A stretch of DNA of 8,588 nucleotides from contig CALVRQ010000034.1 in NCBI GenBank assembly GCA_944358685.1, positions 1 through 8,588 on the forward strand. The letters are read 5' to 3'. The notes under the pieces are model-generated. The model saw only the letters and a list, made by a program, of their open reading frames with translations. It searched no databases and was not told the origin of the DNA. Made by a program: the position numbers and the translations under genes. Below are positions 1-6,037 of the stretch, one piece after another; position 1 is the first letter of the stretch; every line of letters begins with the position of its first letter. The DNA comes from an uncultured Bacilli bacterium (lineage in GTDB: Bacteria > Bacillota_I > Bacilli_A > RF39 > UBA660).

Positions 1-3
1 TCT

Positions 4-165
4 ATGAGTATCAAGTTTTTATGCCCTAAATGTGGAAACACAAAACTAATTCCACAAAGTACATTTCAAAAAATGAATAATGAAACTTTTAAAAACAATC
101 CTATTTTTCTATGCGATAAATGTAAAATCAAAATGAAACCTATTACTGTTGAAGTTGATTATTAA
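4..165 (+). CDS. Small zinc-ribbon-like protein, resembling Cys-rich KTR proteins (possibly 5'-truncated)
   Basis: Reading from the ATG at 4 gives 53 residues ending in TAA at 163-165. The protein carries CPKCG near residues 7-11 and CDKC near residues 38-41, two CxxC knuckles that would bind one zinc ion. The pattern of an N-terminal CPxCGN, a central NPIF segment before the second CxxC, and a short hydrophobic tail recalls the Cys-rich KTR family often carried by Tn916-like conjugative elements. The KTR tripeptide itself is absent and the spacing is longer, so membership is tentative. The reading frame is open to the window edge (a TCT codon precedes the ATG), so this may be the C-terminal end of a longer protein, and no ribosome site can be judged. 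It is the only gene on the + strand and converges on the next gene. Function is unknown. Confidence 0.6.
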   Translation: MSIKFLCPKCGNTKLIPQSTFQKMNNETFKNNPIFLCDKCKIKMKPITVEVDY

Positions 166-188
166 AAACAATCTATTCTTGATTTTTA

Positions 189-212
189 ACGGATTTAATT
201 GCCGTCTTTTTT
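189..212 (+). terminator. Weak possible terminator after the zinc-ribbon gene
   Basis: ACGG at 189-192 can pair with CCGT at 202-205 around a 9-base loop, followed by C and six T. The stem is only 4 bp, so this is a marginal intrinsic terminator. Its position 24 bases after the stop codon and the T-run are the only support. Confidence 0.3.
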
Positions 213-265
213 AGTGTATTTATTACAACCACGCCTTTTTTACTTTTGCAAAGCAAATTCCTAGT

Positions 266-301
266 ATATAAAAAATAGAGATTTTAAATTATCTCTATTT
301 T
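266..301 (-). terminator. Intrinsic terminator of the secreted-protein gene, probably bidirectional
   Basis: A perfect 11-bp inverted repeat, AAAATAGAGAT (272-282) and ATCTCTATTTT (291-301), has an 8-base loop. On the - strand it is followed by a T-rich tract (TTTTTTATATA, counting the end of the stem). It lies 14 bases past the stop of the 316-1233 gene. On the + strand the stem also ends in TTTT, so it could stop readthrough from the converging zinc-ribbon gene. Confidence 0.7.
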
Positions 302-315
302 ATAATATGAAAAGA

Positions 316-1233
316 TTATTCAAATGTAAATGGATTTGACTGACTGCCATCACCTCCGGTGATTTGAACAGATGATGAAATATATAATACTGGTCTAACA
401 GCATATGAATTTATTAATTCATTACTGTATACATTTCCATCGTTATTTATATAATACGTAAGATAATTATTAAACTCTGATATTGTCCACCACTTATATG
501 AAGTAACAAGCCAATTTGTATTCTTACATACACTATTAGAATTATTAAGTTGATATGTTCGACATTGAGAATAATTTGAATTAGCTCTTAAATATTCACT
601 AACACTAATAAATCCTATTTTACCATTCCATTTTGTCATATTCTCGCTTTGAATTTGATTTACAATATCATTATTATTTTCACTTACTACTCCAACACTA
701 AAATCATGTGATACTATTTTATTTTGTGATTCTAAAGTTAAATTACTATAAAATGTATTGTTTAAGTATGTATTAATAGAAGAATTTGACCAATTTCCAG
801 TACCAGAAGAATTAAACTCTTTATTTTCAGTACTATTATTTTTTATTATTTTAATTGTTCCATCTTTTTCTATGGATATAATTCTCCATCCTGCTTTCTC
901 AGCATTAAAACTTACATAATTATTGGGATTAGCTCCTCTATAAAAATATCTTCCATCTTCATATTCATCTTTATATAACCCATCTCCTGAAGTTACAATT
1001 TCAACATTTTCTAATAAACCATTGCCTCCAATTATAGTTGATGGGAAACATGTATTATAAAGCTCATCTATCGCTCCTTGAACATCTGTACTTTTAAGTC
1101 CACTTTCCTTATTATCATAAGTTACTTGATTACTTGGAAAATATGTAACTGCATACACTGCAAATCCACTTATTAAAAGTCCTCCTACTACAAAGCCTAT
1201 TATATTTGTTTTAATATATTTTTTCTCTTTCAT
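316..1233 (-). CDS. Secreted or membrane-anchored modular protein of unknown function
   Basis: 305 residues from the ATG at 1233, chosen because AGGAGAGGT sits just upstream; the frame stays open to an ATG at 1302 but that start has no ribosome site and would bury the signal peptide. Residues 1-9 are basic and 10-28 hydrophobic, ending AVYA, a plausible signal-peptidase I site or uncleaved anchor. Residues 44-59 (SGLKSTDVQGAIDELY) resemble the short motif found in phage tail-fibre and collagen-like surface proteins. Residues ~95-305 form a separate domain with GWRIIS, DGTIKII, a Trp/Asn-rich middle, and AVRPVLYISSSV near the end, like the DUF6273-type or lectin-like extracellular domains of Firmicutes. 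Cys224 and Cys236 could form a disulfide. The body is rich in Asn, Ser and Tyr. Family assignment is from memory of motif shape; no function is claimed. It has its own terminator and probably its own transcript. Confidence 0.85.
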   Translation of the reverse strand: MKEKKYIKTNIIGFVVGGLLISGFAVYAVTYFPSNQVTYDNKESGLKSTDVQGAIDELYNTCFPSTIIGGNGLLENVEIVTSGDGLYKDEYEDGRYFYRGANPNNYVSFNAEKAGWRIISIEKDGTIKIIKNNSTENKEFNSSGTGNWSNSSINTYLNNTFYSNLTLESQNKIVSHDFSVGVVSENNNDIVNQIQSENMTKWNGKIGFISVSEYLRANSNYSQCRTYQLNNSNSVCKNTNWLVTSYKWWTISEFNNYLTYYINNDGNVYSNELINSYAVRPVLYISSSVQITGGDGSQSNPFTFE

Positions 1234-1312
1234 GAATACCTCTCCTATCCTATCCATATCCAAAATATCACAAAAAAACAAGTAATATTTTCGATAAATC
1301 ACTTTATATTTT

Positions 1313-1348
1313 TTAAGTCAAAATAAAAGAAGGTTAAAGAACCTCCTT
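1313..1348 (-). terminator. Intrinsic terminator of the lysozyme gene
   Basis: AAGAAGGTT (1327-1335) pairs with AACCTCCTT (1340-1348), 8 of 9 positions, with a 4-base loop. On the - strand the stem runs into TTATTTTGAC after the final CTT, giving a U-rich tail. It begins 3 bases past the stop codon of the GH25 gene. Confidence 0.65.
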
Positions 1349-1351
1349 AAA

Positions 1352-2347
1352 TTAAGCCTTTTTCAAATTGCCCTTCTTAAGTAAATTAAGTAATTTAATA
1401 TTCTGTAAAGCTGACCCTGTATAATTACTAATTCCATTCGCTCTTGCAATTCTTTTTCTATTTGCGAAACTAGAATCTACTCCTATCGACTTAAGCCCAT
1501 CAACAAATGAAAGTCCTTTATAATCTGTTTTATAATAACTACTACCTAAACTACCACCTTGTAAAACCCTAAGTAAATTTTCATTTTGTGAAGCACTTCC
1601 AGTGTAAATATCCGTAAACCCAGCCTCTTTATATAATTCCTTCCTTGATTCAAATGAACTATCATAACCTACTGATTTCAAAGCATCAACTATTGAAGTA
1701 CCATTATATCCACTTAAATCAGGTAAATCACCTCTATCTTCATTACCATCTCCACGATTATCAAATATATCTCTATAAAGAATATCCATATCCACATTAC
1801 CACTTATACCATTAACTTTACCAGATGAAGTATATTGCCACATATCATACACCCCACGGTAAGTATTTGTATCATTATATTGAGCTACCCAAATGGTATA
1901 TTTATCCTGTAATTTTTCATAATCTAAATAAGTCGTAAAAAAATACTTATTCGCATAAACACCAGCCCAGTAACCGGCTTTTTCAATCACATCACAAAAA
2001 GCCTCGCACATACTAGTTAAAGTACTTTTACCTAGATTAACTTGTGATTTATCTTCTATATCATAGTATACTGGCAAATTAAGCTCTCTACCATTAAGCC
2101 ATTTTAAAACCGTATTAGCCTCTTTTTTCGCATCATTCACACTAAGTGCATAAGAGTATAAATAAACACCTACTGGTATTCCAACACTTCTAAAACCTTC
2201 ATAATTTGCCTCAAACTTTTCATCTTTTTGGCTTTCATACTGTCCATATCCAATACGAATTATTGCAAACTGAACACCCGCGTCTTTAACTTTTTTAAAA
2301 TTAATATCTCCTTGATATTTAGAAACATCTATTCCTCTATATTCCAT
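1352..2347 (-). CDS. GH25 muramidase (lysozyme) with two C-terminal wall-binding repeats
   Basis: 331 residues. The start at 2347 is set by a strong AGGAGG site 6 bases upstream; a longer frame from 2398 has no such site. Residues 3-195 form a glycoside hydrolase family 25 domain, which cuts the MurNAc-GlcNAc beta-1,4 bond of peptidoglycan. The hallmarks are present: GIDVSKYQG with Asp7, the RIGYG strand, YYDIED with the catalytic pair Asp96 and Glu98, the MWQYTSSGKVNGISGNVD segment, and Asp186. Residues 214-265 and 276-326 are two ~51-residue repeats of the kind found at the C-terminus of Gram-positive endolysins and autolysins, likely wall-binding. There is no signal peptide, as in phage endolysins, yet no holin or phage gene lies nearby. 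It follows the lipid kinase by 55 bases with a hairpin between them. It may be a domesticated endolysin or an autolysin released by an unconventional route (inference). Confidence 0.93.
   Translation of the reverse strand: MEYRGIDVSKYQGDINFKKVKDAGVQFAIIRIGYGQYESQKDEKFEANYEGFRSVGIPVGVYLYSYALSVNDAKKEANTVLKWLNGRELNLPVYYDIEDKSQVNLGKSTLTSMCEAFCDVIEKAGYWAGVYANKYFFTTYLDYEKLQDKYTIWVAQYNDTNTYRGVYDMWQYTSSGKVNGISGNVDMDILYRDIFDNRGDGNEDRGDLPDLSGYNGTSIVDALKSVGYDSSFESRKELYKEAGFTDIYTGSASQNENLLRVLQGGSLGSSYYKTDYKGLSFVDGLKSIGVDSSFANRKRIARANGISNYTGSALQNIKLLNLLKKGNLKKA
1370..1522 (-). repeat. Lysozyme C-terminal repeat 2 (protein-level)
   Basis: Encodes residues 276-326 of the GH25 protein, beginning YKGLSFVDGLKSIGVDSSF and containing NYTGSALQN. 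It aligns with repeat 1 over its whole length with one single-residue gap; shared positions include the VD-LKS-G-DSSF-RK core and YTGSA-QN-LL. The gene ends five residues later in a basic KKA tail. Confidence 0.85.
1553..1708 (-). repeat. Lysozyme C-terminal repeat 1 (protein-level)
   Basis: Encodes residues 214-265, beginning YNGTSIVDALKSVGYDSSF and containing IYTGSASQN. It is joined to the catalytic domain by a Gly/Asp-rich linker (residues 198-213) and to repeat 2 by a short Gly/Ser/Tyr linker. Confidence 0.85.
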
Positions 2348-2374
2348 TTCACACCTCCTAATCATATATATGAA

Positions 2375-2426
2375 ATAAAACATAAAAAGAAACCACAAAA
2401 AACTATTTTAAAGTAGCCCTTTGTGG
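2375..2426 (-). terminator. Possible terminator/attenuator overlapping the lipid-kinase stop codon
   Basis: CCACAAA (2393-2399) and TTTGTGG (2420-2426) are a perfect 7-bp inverted repeat enclosing a smaller imperfect palindrome at 2403-2416. On the - strand the second arm is followed by TTCTTTTTATGTTTTAT. The stop codon of the lipid kinase lies inside the loop. The large loop makes strength uncertain; partial readthrough would let the lysozyme be co-transcribed. Confidence 0.45.
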
Positions 2427-3359
2427 CAATAACATCTTAACCTTTTTATGTATCTTATAATCCAAACTATTATCATCATTTAAAGATACAAAAGCGTGAT
2501 CTCCATCATGATTAAAACCAAGTCTTGGCTCACCATTTTCAAATATAACTTTAAAATCATCAGTTTGAAAGGTTTCAATGTATTTACTATATTTATAAAT
2601 ATCAAAATTTTTACCATCTTTATAAACCAATTCTGATAAAGCTTTAATTGTCCTTTTACCAGGCAAACTTTTTAAAACCGTTACCTCAAACATTCCATCG
2701 GAAATATCCGCTTTTGGAAAAAGTTCAAAACCTGCAAAAGTCTTTGTATTAGAAACAATCATTGTAAGTGCAGACGTAATCTTCCGCTGACCATCGACAT
2801 CATAACTAATCTTAAGTGGCTTATGAACTACATCTGGTAAACAAGAAAGACCTATAAGTCCAGAAAACATATAATACCCCATTTTCCCAAAAGTCTTCTT
2901 AAAACTCTTTGGTGTCTCGTAAGTCAAATTAGTAAATGTACCACAGCACGAAACATAAGCAAAAGGTACTTTATTAGCTGTAAGCATATCAACATCTACA
3001 ACCATACACTTATTCAAATTTTCATAAAGTCTTATTGAAGAATAAACAGACCCTTGATATAAGCCTAGATTATTAGCCGTATCATTAGCTGTCCCTGTTG
3101 CTATATGAACATAATTAACCTTTTGATTTACATCACCAAAAGCTCTAAAAGCTTCACCTAAAGTACCGTCACCACCCATAGTCACCAATAAATCACTATC
3201 TTCATTAGCCCTTTTAACAAGTTCAATCACTTGTCCCGGATAAGTACTTTCTAAATCAGAAACATCTATTCCTTGCTTAGTTAAAACCATATTCATACTA
3301 TTTAAAGCCTCATCAGTCATCCCAGTCGCATTAGGATTATATACTATCGCTGCTTTCAT
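2403..3359 (-). CDS. Diacylglycerol/lipid kinase family protein (DagK catalytic domain)
   Basis: 318 residues from an ATG at 3359 preceded by GAGGTGAC. The N-terminal nucleotide-binding domain shows YNPNATG (residues 7-13), the signature MGGDGT (61-66), and ATGTANDTANNLGL (87-100), the family's GTxNDxA block. The C-terminal beta-sandwich carries ADISDGMFEV (217-226) and HDGD (284-287), matching the late acidic motif that helps position metal and substrate. Family members phosphorylate diacylglycerol, as DgkB does in lipid recycling, or related lipids such as sphingosine or undecaprenol; the substrate cannot be read from sequence. Length fits the ~300-residue family norm. No signal peptide or transmembrane segment is evident, consistent with a cytosolic protein acting on the membrane surface. 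It has its own near-consensus promoter overlapped by an inverted repeat, and the lysozyme gene follows. Confidence 0.93.
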   Translation of the reverse strand: MKAAIVYNPNATGMTDEALNSMNMVLTKQGIDVSDLESTYPGQVIELVKRANEDSDLLVTMGGDGTLGEAFRAFGDVNQKVNYVHIATGTANDTANNLGLYQGSVYSSIRLYENLNKCMVVDVDMLTANKVPFAYVSCCGTFTNLTYETPKSFKKTFGKMGYYMFSGLIGLSCLPDVVHKPLKISYDVDGQRKITSALTMIVSNTKTFAGFELFPKADISDGMFEVTVLKSLPGKRTIKALSELVYKDGKNFDIYKYSKYIETFQTDDFKVIFENGEPRLGFNHDGDHAFVSLNDDNSLDYKIHKKVKMLLPQRATLK

Positions 3360-3380
3360 AATGTCACCTCATAGAAAAAG

Positions 3381-3409
3381 ATTATACATCAAAATGTCAA
3401 AATTGACAA
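3381..3409 (-). promoter_or_regulatory. Promoter of the lipid-kinase gene
   Basis: On the - strand, TTGTCA (3404-3409) and TATAAT (3381-3386) are exactly 17 bases apart, 11 of 12 bases matching the vegetative sigma consensus. The predicted start is near 3374, giving a leader of about 14 bases that holds GAGGTG just before the ATG. This separates the lipid kinase from the upstream sulfotransferase. Confidence 0.75.
3395..3408. promoter_or_regulatory. Inverted repeat overlapping the -35 region (candidate operator)
   Basis: TGTCAA (3395-3400) and TTGACA (3403-3408) are perfect inverted arms separated by two bases. The element covers most of the -35 box and part of the spacer of the lipid-kinase promoter, where a bound repressor would block RNA polymerase. 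I do not recognise the motif as a named operator. The two-base loop makes an RNA hairpin unlikely. Confidence 0.5.
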
Positions 3410-3422
3410 ATTAATATATAAT

Positions 3423-5363
3423 CTAAAATCTCACATATTCATTAGTATTATACAAAATACCATTTATTTCAATATAAACTGTATATTTACCAATAAGTCC
3501 ATCTTTATTAATATATTTAGTTGCAGTTATATCTTCATCATTAGATTCTTCTCCTAAGTCTACACATAACGCTGTATAAGGTGTGTTACTAACTCTCATC
3601 AAGTAAATATTTTCCATCATATCTTTATATAAAATTACATTAACACGGCTACCTTTTTTAAATGTCCCACTGACTACTAATCTATCTTTTTCTTGTGTAA
3701 TACTAATATTATGGCTTTTATATTCATCATCAATATCCTTACCATTCATCATAAATGTAAATTTTTGGTCATCAATTTTAGTTACCCCTAAACCACCAAG
3801 TTCCTGAGCCTTACCCAAACTAAACTTTCCATCACCATATAAACTCATTTTCTCTACTCTATAATTATTAGTTGGTAAAACCATTTCAAAAATAACTTCA
3901 CCATCTAAAAGTTCGACCGTATCACTAACTAACTTATCCGCATTAGCTAAACCAGCAGGTTGATTATTTATCTTACCATTAGTATAAGATATACCACCAG
4001 AATGAACAATATAATGATTATCATCCAAATAATCCACATCAGAAATATAAGGTGAATAAAAATCATTGCCTCTTTCCTTGCCATATTCAAAAACCTGCTC
4101 TGCAGTCATATTTTCTGTATCAATTTTATAAATAACTCCTCTAGAATAACTATTCTCAGCTGCTACATATTCATCCTTATTTTTAGATTTATTATTTCCG
4201 TTATCAAATACAAATACATTGCCATTAGGTAAAATCATTGCCGCATGTTGTGACCATTGCCATTCAGTATCACCAACCGGCTTAAAGAAATATTTTTGAT
4301 ATTCCTCACTCCAATTTGTACTATCACCTAATATCCAATTAAGTTCTAAAGTATCATAATCTATATTAATAACCGCATCTTGATGACGGCCAGATAATGT
4401 TATAGAATTAGTCTTTTTATCATACCAAACAGAATTATTATGGAACCAATCATAACTTATCCAATTTTCACTCTTACCATCTTCCATATTCAAAATATCT
4501 TTCAAATCAATAGTTTTAACAATATTACCAGTCTGTCTATCAAGTTCAACCACATAATCCTCGACAGTTCCATAATCATTATCAAAATCATCAGAAGCTA
4601 CTAATAAATTACCATTTTCCATTTCAAAATAATCATGATGATATCCTCCAGGCAAACTATATTCTGTATATATCTTACCAAGCATATCCATCTCATATAA
4701 GCCTGTTGAATAATAAGGAGTATTTACTAACCTTTCAGTACTCAAAAGTAAATGTCCATTCTCAAGTCTATTAACTTCCCAAATAGCCCTTTCATCTAAA
4801 TACCATCTAACATCACCATTCACATCATAAGCACATGTATAACCACTAGATGAAGGTGTAAAAAAATATAAATCATTAGTAAGTTTACTTTCATCCTTAG
4901 TTACACTAGTAGGTATTATAAAATCATCAGGTAAATCATCAGTCTTTATTTTTAAAGTATTTTCATCATCACCAGCTTTAATTAATACATCATTAATTGT
5001 TCCCGCATAAAGACCATAAACAGGAATATAATGAACCTTTCCCTTATCAAAAGTGTATTCGTAAGTTGAAAGTTCATCTTTACCTTTAATAGTAATACTC
5101 ACTTCTTCCTCATCATCAGTTTCAAAAATAACCAATGCCGTAAGTGGTGAATTACCATAAGGATTCAAAATAACATTAGGATTTTCTATAGTATAACCTT
5201 CGCTTTCAAAACTTTTTTCAATATCTGATTGTTTATCAGTCAAAGCTAAAACTTCTTCAACCTTATTTTCACCATCACTAGCCATACTAAAAACTCTAAA
5301 TAAAATAGCAATTATAATAACTAAAATAGCTAAAGCCAAAATAATAATCTTCTTCTTACTCAT
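3423..5363 (-). CDS. Membrane-anchored PAPS-independent arylsulfate sulfotransferase (ASST family)
   Basis: 646 residues. Lys3-5 followed by a hydrophobic stretch (6-24) with no clear cleavage site suggests an N-terminal anchor with the body outside the cell. Residues ~45-145 form a beta-rich N-terminal domain and ~160-500 the ASST beta-propeller. The propeller holds the family's active-site set: YHHD (242-243), FHNN (His308), LSGRH (Arg326) and SQHAAMILPNGN with His373, which aligns with the catalytic His436 of E. coli AssT. Residues ~500-646 are an extra beta-rich C-terminal part. ASSTs move sulfate from one phenolic sulfate to another phenol via a sulfo-histidine; they were first described in gut bacteria. 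Only two cysteines (178 and 600) occur, so the E. coli active-site disulfide is not conserved. The gene has its own promoter. AGGAGG lies 14 bases before the ATG, unusually far. Confidence 0.9.
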   Translation of the reverse strand: MSKKKIIILALAILVIIIAILFRVFSMASDGENKVEEVLALTDKQSDIEKSFESEGYTIENPNVILNPYGNSPLTALVIFETDDEEEVSITIKGKDELSTYEYTFDKGKVHYIPVYGLYAGTINDVLIKAGDDENTLKIKTDDLPDDFIIPTSVTKDESKLTNDLYFFTPSSSGYTCAYDVNGDVRWYLDERAIWEVNRLENGHLLLSTERLVNTPYYSTGLYEMDMLGKIYTEYSLPGGYHHDYFEMENGNLLVASDDFDNDYGTVEDYVVELDRQTGNIVKTIDLKDILNMEDGKSENWISYDWFHNNSVWYDKKTNSITLSGRHQDAVINIDYDTLELNWILGDSTNWSEEYQKYFFKPVGDTEWQWSQHAAMILPNGNVFVFDNGNNKSKNKDEYVAAENSYSRGVIYKIDTENMTAEQVFEYGKERGNDFYSPYISDVDYLDDNHYIVHSGGISYTNGKINNQPAGLANADKLVSDTVELLDGEVIFEMVLPTNNYRVEKMSLYGDGKFSLGKAQELGGLGVTKIDDQKFTFMMNGKDIDDEYKSHNISITQEKDRLVVSGTFKKGSRVNVILYKDMMENIYLMRVSNTPYTALCVDLGEESNDEDITATKYINKDGLIGKYTVYIEINGILYNTNEYVRF

Positions 5364-5377
5364 AATCCGTTTAAAAT

Positions 5378-5401
5378 CCTCCTATATTCAAAATTATAGC
5401 A
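5378..5401 (-). promoter_or_regulatory. Extended -10 promoter and distant ribosome site of the sulfotransferase gene
   Basis: On the - strand TGCTATAAT (5393-5401) is a perfect extended -10 box; no good -35 is present, which such promoters do not need. The predicted start is near 5386. The leader then contains AGGAGG (5378-5383), 14 bases from the ATG at 5363; no ATG, GTG or TTG occurs in frame between them. Confidence 0.65.
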
Positions 5402-5413
5402 CACCAAAATTAG

Positions 5414-5457
5414 AAAAAAAAGATAAAACTCACCTTTTTAAAAGATGAATCTTATCT
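5414..5457 (-). terminator. Strong intrinsic terminator overlapping the 3' end of the kinase gene
   Basis: Arms 5440-5457 and 5421-5438 pair over 18 positions in the - strand RNA, 15 Watson-Crick and three G-U; on the + strand those three become A-C mismatches, which shows the working direction. The innermost one or two pairs must open to form a loop. Eight T follow on the - strand (5421-5414). The stop codon (5430-5432) and last codons of the kinase lie within the hairpin. Confidence 0.9.
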
Positions 5458-6017
5458 ACAACTTCTTCAAACTCTTCTTCCACACTAAGCATACCATCTA
5501 TTCGATAAACATTATCAAATATTCCCATCGTATATTCATATCCCTGTTTAGCCTTAGTAAGTGTATCCACATTTTCATTTCTATCAATAAATGTTCTTTT
5601 GCTTATTCTATCAATCGCTACACTAACAGGTACATCAAAATAAAAAGTCAAATCAGGATCATCAACCATAAAAAATAAATTTCTTACAATATCTAAATGT
5701 GGAACATCATATGCATAAGCATACGCTAAATAACAAAGTAAATGTCTATCACACAAAATATAATCATAATTAAAAACATCTTTGTGTTGCAAATCATAAT
5801 AATAAGAAATTATTTTAAGTCCACTATATCCCTTCAATGCTAAATCAAATATCTTATTATCACCCATGCGATTTAATGGCGAATAACTCATTTTAGCCAC
5901 TAAAACTTTAGCATCCTTACTCAAATAATCTCTAACTAATTTAAGTTGCGTACTCTTACCACTACCATCAATACCACAAAATGCAATTATCTTCGCTTTT
6001 TCATTTTCTTGTTTCAT
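5430..6017 (-). CDS. Thymidylate-kinase-like dNMP kinase
   Basis: 195 residues. A P-loop GIDGSGKST (residues 15-23) follows a beta strand, CDRH (89-92) matches the DR motif that contacts the monophosphate in thymidylate kinases, and DPDLTFYFDVPVSVAIDRISKR (119-141) is the family's strand-helix block leading into an Arg-rich lid. Thymidylate kinases convert dTMP to dTDP using ATP in the cytosol. The protein is 10-20 residues shorter than typical Tmk and the block between the P-loop and DRH lacks the usual clear FxReP motif (SYSPLNRMG is present instead), so it may be a divergent paralogue with another nucleotide or small-molecule substrate. The gene follows serine acetyltransferase by 20 bases, has no ribosome site, and has an extended -10 box immediately upstream. 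A strong terminator closes it. Confidence 0.82.
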   Translation of the reverse strand: MKQENEKAKIIAFCGIDGSGKSTQLKLVRDYLSKDAKVLVAKMSYSPLNRMGDNKIFDLALKGYSGLKIISYYYDLQHKDVFNYDYILCDRHLLCYLAYAYAYDVPHLDIVRNLFFMVDDPDLTFYFDVPVSVAIDRISKRTFIDRNENVDTLTKAKQGYEYTMGIFDNVYRIDGMLSVEEEFEEVVDKIHLLKR

Positions 6018-6024
6018 AACAATT

Positions 6025-6033
6025 ATTGTACCA
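6025..6033 (-). promoter_or_regulatory. Extended -10 box directly before the kinase start
   Basis: On the - strand TGGTACAAT (6025-6033) fits TGNTAYAAT. Initiation about 7 bases downstream would fall at 6018, one base from the ATG at 6017. With no ribosome site upstream, this suggests a leaderless transcript, unless the kinase is translated by coupling to the gene before it. No good -35 is seen. Confidence 0.4.
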
Positions 6034-6037
6034 CATT

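Noticed and set aside
245..257. Small inverted repeat TTTGC-AAA-GCAAA
   Set aside because: Five pairs with a three-base loop and no U-tract; such repeats are expected by chance in AT-rich sequence.
1234..1302. Longer N-terminus for the secreted protein, starting at 1302
   Set aside because: No ribosome site precedes it, while AGGAGAGGT sits before the ATG at 1233; the shorter form also places the signal segment at the N-terminus.
2348..2398. Seventeen extra hydrophobic residues before the lysozyme, resembling a signal peptide
   Set aside because: They would be encoded by the leader that carries the perfect AGGAGG site for the ATG at 2347, and the stretch lacks a cleavage site and a basic N-terminus; it arises from AT-rich sequence.
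2228..2416. Open frame of 62 codons on the + strand
   Set aside because: It is antisense to the lysozyme start and the end of the lipid-kinase gene, has no ribosome site and shows only AT-driven composition.
5445..5678. Open frame of 77 codons on the + strand
   Set aside because: It is antisense to the kinase gene, is low-complexity Ile/Lys/Tyr/Ser-rich and has no ribosome site or family motif.
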